From Asparagopsis taxiformis (Eukaryota; Rhodophyta; Florideophyceae; Bonnemaisoniales; Bonnemaisoniaceae), in assembly GCA_030407315.1 (NCBI GenBank), contig JALQPE010002288.1, forward strand, positions 32,489 to 96,488: a stretch of 64,000 bases of DNA, read 5' to 3'. Position numbers and translations under genes: made by a program. The notes under the pieces are model-generated. The model did no database searches. It was not told where the DNA came from and saw only the letters and a program-made list of their open reading frames with translations. Shown here piece after piece: positions 40,040 through 49,970 of the stretch. Each line of letters opens with the position of its first letter. Position 1 is the first letter of the stretch.

Positions 40040-40541
40040 GCCCAGATTTTAGTTCGTACAGTGGTGAAAAACCAGGCCACGTCGCTGGTTAAATCGATCC
40101 CCAACCTCTGGATAAGCGCCATCTAATATTTTAGTAAATTTGCTGGTGAAATTCCAGTGCTTGTACAGTACGGGTGGCCTGGTTGAAAACCAGTGGATTG
40201 GATGGTTTGGCCAGGGGGTACTGGTTTGCACCAGGCCACGGCGGTGGGTCGGACGGTGGTTATGATCCAGCGTACTGTGCTGGTTAAATTTAGGAGGTGA
40301 TATGGACGTAAACCAGCCAATGGAGTGGAATATACCAGTGGTGATGATGGAATATTACCAGAGGGTGCCAGCTGAGAGATGATGGATAAGTTCCAGAGGG
40401 TGCAGTGCAGCGTGACGCTGGTGTGCAACCAGTGGGCCCAGTGGATATATGTTTGCTAGCGAGTAGAAATAAACTAGAATTTGTAGTGGTAGAGTACAGT
40501 AGCAGGGCTGGTTTGCAACCAGTGTGTCTGGGCCAGTATCG
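40040..40541. repeat. CTGG/CCAG palindrome array (left end of element E)
   Basis: Repeated palindromic units such as GCTGGTTTGCAACCAGTG (about 40508), GCTGGTGTGCAACCAGTG (about 40418) and CTGGTTTGCACCAGGCCACG (about 40220). It resembles the subterminal arrays of elements A and B in style but has a different sequence. No gene. Confidence 0.7.
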
Positions 40542-40765
40542 TCTGTGTTCTCGGAAATGGACGCGGACGTCCACAACCTCTAGTACACCTAGTATTACTA
40601 GGCGGACGTCCATGTTCTCCAGTATTTTTGGATGTCCGCCTAGAACCGGACGTCCATGCGGTCTAGTACGTCTAGTATTACTAGGGCGACATTCATTGTT
40701 TCTAGTACCACGGATGTCCCCCTCGGGATGGACTTCCGCCATGTCTATGTCCACCTAGGACGGGC
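40542..40765. repeat. Left terminal GGACGTCC / CTAGTA array of element C
   Basis: Contains GCGGACGTCCAC, GGCGGACGTCCATG, ACCGGACGTCCATGCGG and variants such as GGATGTCC, alternating with CTAGTAC, CTAGTATTACTAG. It mirrors the right terminal array at 63243-63887. Confidence 0.8.
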
Positions 40766-42099
40766 GCCGGTTCAGAAATTCAAAAATTTCGACCCCAGAA
40801 ATTTCTGCCGCCGTGCTCGACATGGATGTCCGCATCCATCACGGCGACCACTCTATTTTTCCTTGTCGGTCGACTCCAATTTCGTCTTTAATTTTTTCAT
40901 CCTCTCGCTCACACCCCCTTCCTGTTGGTGCTCACCTCCCCCGTACTGTACCTCAAACACCCCCAATACCACTCTAGCACGCATTTTCAGATACCTATCC
41001 CCGCTTCCACGGTGCACACCTCCATTCCATACCTACTTTTCTGCTCTACCGTACAGATTTCGTATAACCAGTCCTCATACTACCTCAGAATAGGGCAAAA
41101 CACCCCCTATCTCCTCGACCATGCTCTCCCCCATCACCTTTGAAACGTATTGTTCTTCAGTACCCTCTCTCCTCTACCCTCAACCCCTCTCCTTCGCCCT
41201 CTACACAAACTTCCCCTGCAGCTTACTCTTCCAAAACCTCTCACTCCCCATCCCGTACCCGACCTGCTCCACCCCTCCCTCCCTCAGCTGCTCCATGCCC
41301 CCACGCCATCCGCATCTTCGATACCGTATACACCACCACCACCGGCCCACGCTCCCGCACTGCGGGGTGGCTCCCCCGCCGTATCCCCAGAAACCTCCCC
41401 GCTCTGAAACACATATCAACCCCCCACTTCGCACCCTTCCTCCCACTCCCCTCCCTCCCCAAATACAATAACCCCCTTCTTCTCCATCACATCCCCACTC
41501 ACCACAGCCAGAACAGACGCCACCCCCTCCCCTTCTTTCTCCTCACTTTCCTAAAAACCCCTCCTCTCGGCGCCTTCAACCGCACCCTCCTACGGTCCCA
41601 CCTAAACACCTCCTCCGCCCTCACTACCCCAACACCCCGCAGCGTCTCCCCAATCCCCATAATATGCTTGTCGGCACTCCTCTCCGAATCACAATCCATT
41701 CTAAACCCGCACTCCGTACATTTCCACCTCCCCCTGTACCATCCCAAGATTCCATCCCCCCACAGAACACATCCTCATACCACAGAAGAATTTTCTTCCT
41801 CTCATACCTCATCCTTAAAACCTCCATCAGCTCCATGTAAATTTCGATGAAAATATTTTCTCTACTATGCAATCTCAAACATGTATGAGCCTATGCCTTT
41901 CCGCTTTGTCAACCCTGAATATTGGTACTCATGTATTCATAAAATAGGGCCACCCACATCCCTATCCCGTTCTGCAAGCTTTACAAACCACTAGACGCAT
42001 ACTCCACAACTATACAACAAACACTACTCGCTATTTCAGACGACGCGGTACACAAGTAGCGTAGTGTCAACCTTCCGTGACGCCTTCCCTGATGCGTAC
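40766..42099. other. Strand-skewed, C-rich gene-free stretch in element C
   Basis: From about 40900 to 41850 the plus strand is very C-rich and G-poor (long CCTCC, CCCC runs). This gives a 236-codon plus ORF (41140-41850) of Pro/Ser/Thr/His composition that I read as compositional. On the minus strand, 41499-41747 gives a peptide with a C2H2-like spacing (KCTECGFRMDCDSERSADKH). Neither is supported as a gene. A decayed minus-strand gene is possible. Confidence 0.4.
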
Positions 42100-44110
42100 A
42101 AGTGGGAAACACGTCTAGACGTATATCAGAACTGAGTGCGGGAATTTTCGGCACAGGAGATGCTGGGCCACCAAATTGATTTTTCGGAAATTTTAGAATT
42201 TCTGGGCTGGCCAGCAATGCAATCGAGCTGGACATCCACCGGACGTCCATTTCAGGTTGGTCGCGAGAGGGTGGGGCGGGACCATGATGAAACAAGGACC
42301 AAGACCTTTCCCTGACGTGTTGAGCCTGAAATCGACCCTTCGTGAGACGCGATTTTGGCTTACAGTTGGTGCTAATAGAAGCCAGTGATAGCCCCGATCG
42401 GGGCGGCAGCCGGCTCCGGCTTACAGTTGGTGCTTACAGACGCCAGTGATAGCCCCCGATCGGGGCCGGCGGTCGGTTCCTGGGGCCGTTGTGGCCAAAT
42501 TAGACACCCTGATTTGAATTAAAATTTGGGCTATTCTCAAAAACATGCACATGTGAACATGTTTTTGAGATGGGGGTGTGCCGTACGGCACAATCGACCG
42601 CCCAAATCGTTGATTTTTGCAAGATTTTTTGTGCCCGAAATTTTAGAATTTCTGGGCTGGCCAGCAGTGCATCTGAGCTGGACATCCACCGGACGTCCAT
42701 TTCAGGTTGGTCGTGTGCTGCCTACATCCACGCATTGCAGAAACTAAGCCAGCGGGTTCACTACTAATACAAAGTACACGGAATATGAGTAACGTGATAG
42801 GTGAGTAGTGTTTGTGTTGAGGGAGTAAGGCGGGACCATTATGAAACACGGAAGAAGATGCGTACCTAGCATAACTTAGGCTTGAAGCCTGGAATCGACC
42901 CATCTTTCGGCGCCATTTAGCCTCACAGTTAGTGCTTACAGAAGCCAGTGATGACCCCGCTCGGGGCGGCGGTCGGTTCCTGGGGCCGTTGTGGCCAAAT
43001 TAGACACCCTGATTTGAATTAAAATTTGGGCTATTCTCAAAAACATGCACATGTGAACATGTTTTTGAGATGGGGGTGTGCCGTACGGCACAATCGACCG
43101 CCCAAATCGATGTTTTTTGCAATATTTTTCTGTGCCCGAAATTTTAGAATTTCTGGGCTGGCCAGCAATGCAATCGAGCTGGACATCCACCGGACGTCCA
43201 TTTCAGGTTGGTCGTGAGAGAGCGGGGCGGGACCATGATGGAACAAGGACCAAGACCTGTCCCTGGCGTATTGAGCCTGAAATTGACCCTTCGTCAGACG
43301 CCATTTAGCCTTACAGTTGGTGCTTACAGAAGCCAGTGATAGCCCCGATCGGGGCCGGTGGCCGGTGCCTGGGGCCGTTGTGGCCAAATTAGACACCCTG
43401 ATTTGAATTAAAATTTGGGCTATTCTCAAAAACATGCACATGTGAACATGTTTTTGAGATGGGGGTGTGCCGTACGGCACAATCGACCCGCCCAAATCGT
43501 TGATTTTTGCAAGATTTTTTGTGCCCGAAATTGTAGAATTTCTGGGCTGGCCAGCAGTGCATCTGAGATGGACATCCACCGGACGTCCATTTCAGGTTGG
43601 TCGTGTGCTGCCTACATCCACGCATTGCAGCAACTAAGCAGGCGAGTTCACTACTCATACAAAGTGCACGGAATACGAGTAACGTGATGGGTGAGTAGTG
43701 TTTGTCGTGGAGGAGTAAGGCAGGACCATGATGGAACAGGGGAAACGATGTCACCCTAGCATAACTTAGGCTTGAAGCCTGGAATCGACCCATCGTTAGG
43801 CGCCATTTAGCCTTACAGTTAGTGCTTACAGAAGCCAGTGATGACCCCGCTCGGGGCGGCGGTTCCGGTGCCTGGGGCCGTTGTGGCCAAATTAGACACC
43901 CTGATTTGAATTAAAATTTGGGCTATTCTCAAAAACATGCACATGTGAACATGTTTTTGAGATGGGGGTGTGCCGTACGGCACAATCGACCGCCCAAATC
44001 GATGTTTTTTGCAATATTTTTTTGTGCCCGAAATTGTAGAATTTCTGGGCCGGCCAGGAATGCATCTGAGTTGGACATCCACCGGACGTCCATTTCAGGT
44101 GATCGTGTAT
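42100..44110 (+). repeat. D-type terminal array, four units, next to the dioxygenase gene
   Basis: Units of about 400-500 bp. Each contains a hairpin CTCAAAAACATG-N10-CATGTTTTTGAG (cores at 42536-42569, 43036-43069, 43425-43458, 43928-43961), the perfect palindrome TGTGCCGTACGGCACA, then GAAATT..AATTTC, GCTGGCCAGC and GGACATCC-ACC-GGACGTCC. Two unit types alternate, differing in the stretch after GGTTGGTCGTG. It is the same family as the arrays of element D, but no TACAGCTGTC end is visible here. It may be a residue of an older D-like insertion or of a D-like left end. Confidence 0.85.
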
Positions 44111-44374
44111 CGTGCACGTCCAGCCATTACCAGAAGCAAGTTGGCGATGAAGCACGTATAAACCCAATTGTTCTGCTATTTCTAGCATAGACCATCGAGT
44201 CTAGAGATGTGAGGGAATCGTCCTGGAATCATGCTCCAACCCACTAGGGAATGGACAATCTAGTTTGAAAGCATGGAACGGAAGTGCATTATAGTAGGTT
44301 CATAGATTGAAAGTGATAAAGGAGATGATTATATTCTCGATAATTGTTTGCTAAAGTAGTTGTTGTTAAGATAT

Positions 44375-47300
44375 CTAGCCGTCGGAAAACTGTTCTTCCT
44401 CTTCGTCCTCACTATGATAGTGAACTAGATATCCAGGTTGTCCCGGCAGAAGAGGCACTACCGGGGCCACACTCGGTGTGTGCATTACATCCTTGCGAGG
44501 TTCTGTCGTCTTCATCCGCATCATTCGGAGCTGCCCTGTCTTCGGCCTACCATCTTTCTTGACCGGGATGGGAACAACTGTCTTGTGGCGAACATTGACA
44601 GGTGCCGGTTGACTTTGCCTTGCAGACCGGCGCGGAGCATTGGCGATGACTTCTTCTTCGAATCCCAACCGCCTGATGAAACCAAACGAAACATTGTCGG
44701 GAATCGGATACGACGCATTCCTGAAATACGTGTGATACCTCGTTGTCGTGTGTGACACAACTCTGTCGACATGCCCTGCCCCGGCATGTTGTACATGGCC
44801 GTGACCGATGAAGACTGAACGTGGCGGAACGATTACCTTCTTCAGCTTCATCGTCTTGGCGTACATATCTAATTCCAGCGCTTTGGAAAAGACGTACTTG
44901 TGGGACCCTGGACACACCCAGATAGGGAATGGGTCATCTCCGTTGGCAATAACAAAGTAACCCGGAAGTTGATCTTTGCGGTCGCGAGGAGGAACAGGGA
45001 AATCATTGTGTGGGACCTGCCGAGGACACCCCTTTCCCGTTATCAAAAACCGTCCCCCAGATGCCGGCATGACAAGTTTTTCTCCCGGTAAACCGCACTC
45101 CTCCAGCCCTGTCAGCCGGACAAGGATTCCCAACCACACATCCAGCAGGGCTCGCCGCGTCACAAACTTGAACCGGTCGATATGCGTCTCATCGTTCTCG
45201 GCATAGTCAACCAGGCAGTGGCGCGTAGACGTGAAGCGAGCCCTCCCCTCATTCCGGTTCTTCTCGTCTGTTTCATCGTCCCCCGTATTGACAATGGGAC
45301 TCCACAGCTGCCGGTTCCCAGGGTCCTTGTGCACCTGCTCCCCCTCCCACGTTCCCAAAAAGTACCGAAACAATTCCTGGTTAGGAATTTCTTCCATGAG
45401 ACCCAAGTCAAATGGGAACTTGTCCGACGCATCTAGGTAGCTTACATCCGCGAAATTGTGCATCACCGTATACCCTCGCTCGTTGATTTCCGTTCGGCAA
45501 TTGTGGAAGTACGCCATACCAGTGCCGGCCTCATACGAATCCTTCCAGCTTGTAGACATTCGCGCAACCTGAGCGAAGTCCAGCCTCGAGGGTAGAAACG
45601 TCGATGTAGGCTCACACATCGCCTTGGCAGCCATCTTCCACGCTGCGAAGAACATCGGATAGACGTGATCGATTTCGAATAGCACACGAGCCCGATGTTC
45701 TTCCGGAATATGCAGCCCCTCAAACACAGGGTCCATCGCCACTTGCTTCAAATACCTCACCTCTCTGCCCTCCTCATCGATTTCCACACTCTCCAATAAC
45801 AACCTGAGCTCAATCGGGGGCAGACAGCCAACCCTCACCGATGCGATGACATCCGCGGGACGCTGCGCCAGATGATGCCCTTCGGCTCGGTCTTCGAAAT
45901 CGTCAGGAAGAGACGGCATACGGTCGTCGAAGAGGAGGTCGTCTTCAGAAGGAGAGTCACGAACGATGTAACCGTCTTCATCGACTTCCACTCCTTCCGG
46001 AACAGTGAATGTAATTGTCACTTCGCGGACCCCCTTGCTTTCGACTTGGCCCTCGTCTGCACCCTGTTTGTCTTCCTCGTCCGAAGCGGTATGGACAGAT
46101 TCTTGGTTGGAGGGAGTCGCACCAGCACGTTGGTTATCTTGGGGGACAATCTCAACGGCAGAATCGGGGGAACGGGCGGAGTCTTCGTCAACCTCATCAC
46201 CGGAAGCAGTGGCTTGTTGTTGATCGGTGGGTTTATCAACAACGGCCTGCTCTTCTTCCCCGGCGGATTGTTGTACCACAACCGGCTCTTCTTCCTCGAG
46301 GCGTGTGCTCCCCGTCGAGCGAAGTCGCTGTGAACGGCGGCGGATGCCATGCGAAGCAGGCTCATGTTCGACATTCCGCTGCTTCTTGTGAGTGAGTCTC
46401 ACATTGGCAGCAGAAGGGCGGCGTTTGCGTCGAGCCTTAGTCTTCTTCTTCAATGTCGGATTGAAAAACTCTTTCAAGTTCGTTTCCAAATCCTGTAAAC
46501 GCGTGGTTCTCCGTCGCATTCGAACCTCACTGCTCCGGTCGTCCCCTCTATACATTGCAATGGCATTGGTGAGATGCCATTGCAACTCCTTCGGCTGCTT
46601 AACCGACCCAATTGCCATCTCTGTGCTCAGAAATGACTTGCGCATAATACTCTTTGGGCGCCCAAACGCAGCGTACAGAGAATTTGCTATTGCAGTCACG
46701 CGACGGACGTATGTATAAAAGTCGTTCACGTCAAAGCGTCCATCCGGACGTCCGCCATGAGCAGGGTTCAAGTACTCCGAAAGACCACGCAAGACGAAGA
46801 CAAAGTTTTCTTCCAGCAACTCGCGCACTATCTTGTGGTCCAGGTGCGTTATCCCAATCTCGTTGCGGCGCTCGGAATTGTTCAGCTCACGCAACACGTC
46901 GTCGAGAACAGGATGCTTCAGCGTTGCTATAGCCAAACGCGTCCACCGCCGAGCCGTGTTCGTCGAATTCATCATCCCCATGAACTGCGCCTCGAACAAT
47001 GTTCGGATGACATCAGACTCACGCAAGTCGCCAGCGTTTTCCACGTTGTTTGCAACAGCAATCGTACGGATGAACTGCTGGATGGACGACAAGATTCGAA
47101 CCAGGGAGCGCTCCGTCAGTTGCGTCCCAGTCGTATGGTTCGACTCTGCACTCTTGTGGATGATCTCATGAGGCTGGAGATCACTGTCGTCCTTGCGGCG
47201 AAGGTAGTACACATCCAGAGGCTGAGTAACCCAGCGCAAGCGGTTTGCCTCCTGTGGCAGCTTGGTTCTGTGCATACGGGTGAGGCGCGTGAAGTCATCC

Positions 47301-48307
47301 GCAATGCTATGCATAGCATTGAGACGATGCAGTCCGTCGATCACGGTCACGTTCGCATTGGCATGGAATTTGCCATTCTGGAACAGACGCGTGTCGGCGG
47401 ACAAATGCGTGTTCTGCGACCTCAGCACCGTCACAGTGATACGCGAAGAGCTCACATACCCCACCGCCAACATATTGTTGCGCAGGTCCTCCACGTGGTC
47501 TTCTTTGACATCGCGAAGGGTCACGGCCGGTTCCACTAGCTGCCTCACCAACACAGTCGCTCCTTCTCCGACGTAATCCGACGTCACAAACTTGGGCACC
47601 ATAATTTGCGTCCCCTGCTGCTCACGAATGCTTTCCGCCACCTCCGGTTCGTCGTCCACCTCGGTTACGTCCTGCGTAGTAGCTTCGGTGACGTTGGAGC
47701 GAGCAGGGTGCTTCGTGCCTCCACTGGAGGCTCTGGCAGAGCGAGCAGGGCGCTTCGTGCCTCCCGAAACCGGGACGGAGCGTGCTGGATGCTTCGTACC
47801 CCCCGAACCAGTGATTTCGCCTGCTGGACCGGTACTGGGCATCCGTCCCGAGCTGGCCTGGTTCGTCGCTGCGTTGAAGTTTGACGCTGCAGCAGGGGTA
47901 CGAATGTCGCTAGAGCCATCCTCCGCAGCGGGGCGCATCATCCGAGTATCCCAAGGGTAAAACGCCGCGGCGTATGCTCCACCCATCGTCTCCGGCGGTC
48001 CCTCGGCGCCATCAAACATGTACGGGAACGGGAGGTCCTTGAACTTGTCCTTAGTCGCAATGTTGCGCACGACGATATAGTCGGCCTCGTCGGTTTCCGG
48101 CAGCTTGTGGTTGTGCAGCGTGCGCGGAAGGCCAACATCGCCACCAGCAGTGCTCACCGAAGCCGTCCCAATATGCACAGCCGCACCGTCCACGTCCGCA
48201 AACAAGTCGACATCGACGCCGCGCTTGAGTCCGCGCGACTCCGCTGACGCGCTCACTTGATCGCCGCAAACCGTTGAAAACAAACTGCTGAAATGCGTAT
48301 CCGCCAT
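44375..48307 (-). CDS. ParB-like domain fused to a 2OG-Fe(II) dioxygenase
   Basis: The protein has 1310 residues from ATG 48307 (context ACCATGG); the frame is open further upstream but that part looks non-coding. Residues about 130-180 contain three GGTKHPARS-type repeats. Residues about 235-340 form a ParB-like domain with VTVIDGLHRLNAM, matching the DGxHR signature of the ParB domain in the methyltransferase at 5416-8925. Residues 560-800 are basic, then acidic low complexity. The C-terminal domain has H1100-N-D1102 (HxD), then VPPRSVFIGHGHVQHAGAGH with a likely distal His1174, and TRYHTYF (Arg1190, probable 2-oxoglutarate ligand). All expected catalytic residues are present. Candidate function: oxidative demethylation of DNA or protein at sites chosen by ParB; substrate unknown. 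It is divergent from the coiled-coil gene at 55564 once element D is removed. Confidence 0.8.
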   Translation of the reverse strand: MADTHFSSLFSTVCGDQVSASAESRGLKRGVDVDLFADVDGAAVHIGTASVSTAGGDVGLPRTLHNHKLPETDEADYIVVRNIATKDKFKDLPFPYMFDGAEGPPETMGGAYAAAFYPWDTRMMRPAAEDGSSDIRTPAAASNFNAATNQASSGRMPSTGPAGEITGSGGTKHPARSVPVSGGTKRPARSARASSGGTKHPARSNVTEATTQDVTEVDDEPEVAESIREQQGTQIMVPKFVTSDYVGEGATVLVRQLVEPAVTLRDVKEDHVEDLRNNMLAVGYVSSSRITVTVLRSQNTHLSADTRLFQNGKFHANANVTVIDGLHRLNAMHSIADDFTRLTRMHRTKLPQEANRLRWVTQPLDVYYLRRKDDSDLQPHEIIHKSAESNHTTGTQLTERSLVRILSSIQQFIRTIAVANNVENAGDLRESDVIRTLFEAQFMGMMNSTNTARRWTRLAIATLKHPVLDDVLRELNNSERRNEIGITHLDHKIVRELLEENFVFVLRGLSEYLNPAHGGRPDGRFDVNDFYTYVRRVTAIANSLYAAFGRPKSIMRKSFLSTEMAIGSVKQPKELQWHLTNAIAMYRGDDRSSEVRMRRRTTRLQDLETNLKEFFNPTLKKKTKARRKRRPSAANVRLTHKKQRNVEHEPASHGIRRRSQRLRSTGSTRLEEEEPVVVQQSAGEEEQAVVDKPTDQQQATASGDEVDEDSARSPDSAVEIVPQDNQRAGATPSNQESVHTASDEEDKQGADEGQVESKGVREVTITFTVPEGVEVDEDGYIVRDSPSEDDLLFDDRMPSLPDDFEDRAEGHHLAQRPADVIASVRVGCLPPIELRLLLESVEIDEEGREVRYLKQVAMDPVFEGLHIPEEHRARVLFEIDHVYPMFFAAWKMAAKAMCEPTSTFLPSRLDFAQVARMSTSWKDSYEAGTGMAYFHNCRTEINERGYTVMHNFADVSYLDASDKFPFDLGLMEEIPNQELFRYFLGTWEGEQVHKDPGNRQLWSPIVNTGDDETDEKNRNEGRARFTSTRHCLVDYAENDETHIDRFKFVTRRALLDVWLGILVRLTGLEECGLPGEKLVMPASGGRFLITGKGCPRQVPHNDFPVPPRDRKDQLPGYFVIANGDDPFPIWVCPGSHKYVFSKALELDMYAKTMKLKKVIVPPRSVFIGHGHVQHAGAGHVDRVVSHTTTRYHTYFRNASYPIPDNVSFGFIRRLGFEEEVIANAPRRSARQSQPAPVNVRHKTVVPIPVKKDGRPKTGQLRMMRMKTTEPRKDVMHTPSVAPVVPLLPGQPGYLVHYHSEDEEEEQFSDG

Positions 48308-48593
48308 GGTTGTTGAGTTGGAAAGGAAAAGAGATGGTTGACGTTGACGTATTCGAGTGATGTGGATGGTATGTTTCACGTTAAGTTGAAGAATGGTCGT
48401 GAACGCCAATCGCTGGAAATAATAACACAATACAACCGAAATTTTGTTAGGTACACACCTATCGTGACCGCTGGAATGCAAGACAGGCAATCGAGATGTG
48501 AGTGTCCGTTCAGAACGGGCCCGAGTCGGGCTCTCGAAACCTGACGAGGTGGCGTGAAGCAGGCAGTGTCCTTGATGTGTAATGTGTTAAAAT
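48308..48593. promoter_or_regulatory. Promoter-side flank of the ParB-dioxygenase gene, cut by element D
   Basis: This 286-bp stretch lies between the dioxygenase start and the left end of element D. It would join 55378-55563 if D were removed, giving a shared divergent promoter of about 470 bp. No sharp TATA box is seen. Confidence 0.4.
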
Positions 48594-48654
48594 TACAGCT
48601 GTCAAGCTAGGCGGCTTTTGGGGCGGCTGCGAGCACCCCTTTATCCGGGGAACA

Positions 48655-49745
48655 CCCTGATTTGAGTTAAAATTTGGGCTATTCTCAAAAACATGCACAT
48701 GTGAACATGTTTTTGAGATGGGGGTGTGCCGTACGGCACAATCGACCCGCCCAAATCGTTGATTTTTGCAAGATTTTTTGTGCCCGAAATTTTAGAATTT
48801 CTGGGCTGGCCAGCAGTGCATCTGAGATGGACATCCACCGGACGTCCATTTCAGGTTGGTCGTGTGCTGCCTACATCCACGCATTGCAGCAACTAAGCAG
48901 GCGGGTTCACTACTAATATAAAGTGCACGGAATATGAGTAACGTGATGGGTGAGTAGTGTTTCTGTTGAGGGAGTAAGGCGGGACCATGATGAAACACGG
49001 AAGAAGATTTCTCCCTAGCATAACTTAGGCTTGAAGCCTGCAATCGGCCCATCTTCCGGCGCCATTTAGCCTCACAGTTAGTGCTTACAGAAGCCAGTGA
49101 TGACCCCGCTCGGGGCGGCGGCCGGTTCCTGGGGCCGTTGTGGCCAAATTAGACACCCTGATTTGAATTAAAATTTGGGCTATTCTCAAAAACATGCACA
49201 TGTGAACATGTTTTTGAAATGGGGGTGTGCCGTACGGCACAAACGACCCGCTGAAATCGTTGATTTTTTACAATTTTTTTGTGCCCGAAATTTTAGAATT
49301 TCCGGGCTGGCCAGCAGTGCAATCGAGCTGGACATCCACCGGACGTGCATTTCAGGTTGGTCGTGAGAGAGTGGGGTGGGACCATGATGGAACAAGGACC
49401 AAGACCTGTCCCTGGCGTATTGAGCCTGAAATTGACCCTTTGTCAGACGCCATTTAGCCTTACAGTTAGTGCTTACAGAAGCCAGTGACAACCCCACTCG
49501 GGGCGGCGGTCGGTTCCTGGGGCCGTTGTGGCCAAATTAGACACCCTGATTTGAATTAAAATTTGGGCTATTCTCAAAAACATGCACATGTGAACATGTT
49601 TTTGAGATGGGGGTGTGCCGTACGGCACAATCGACCCGCTGAAATCGATGTTTTTTGCAATATTTTTTCTGCCCTGAATTGTAGAATTTCTGGGCTGGAC
49701 AGCAATGCAACTGAGCTGGACATCCACCGGGCGTCCATTTCAACT
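48655..49745 (+). repeat. Left D-type array of element D, three units
   Basis: Hairpin cores at 48684-48717, 49185-49218 (one mismatch) and 49573-49606, each followed by GTGCCGTACGGCAC and GGACATCC-ACC-GGACGTCC (the last copies have GTGCATT or GCGTCC variants). The same family as 42100-44110. Confidence 0.85.
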
Positions 49746-49970
49746 TGGTCTTGTATTTTGCATCTGCACGCATAACAGCAACCAAGCAGTCAGGTTCACT
49801 GCTCGGACGAAGTGCACCTAGAGTGTGAACGATTGGTTTTTGACAGGCGAGTACTGCCGAATAGGTTTCACCCTGGACTAATGGTGGCTGGACATTCTGC
49901 ATTATATGATATACTTCAACTCTGGAACGTAGCTTTATTTGTAGTCGAAATGAAAACATCTTTCGTGACC

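Noticed and set aside
41140..41850. 236-codon Pro/Ser/His-rich plus ORF
   Set aside because: Explained by the strong C skew; no domain, no conserved start context, and no related protein in the window.
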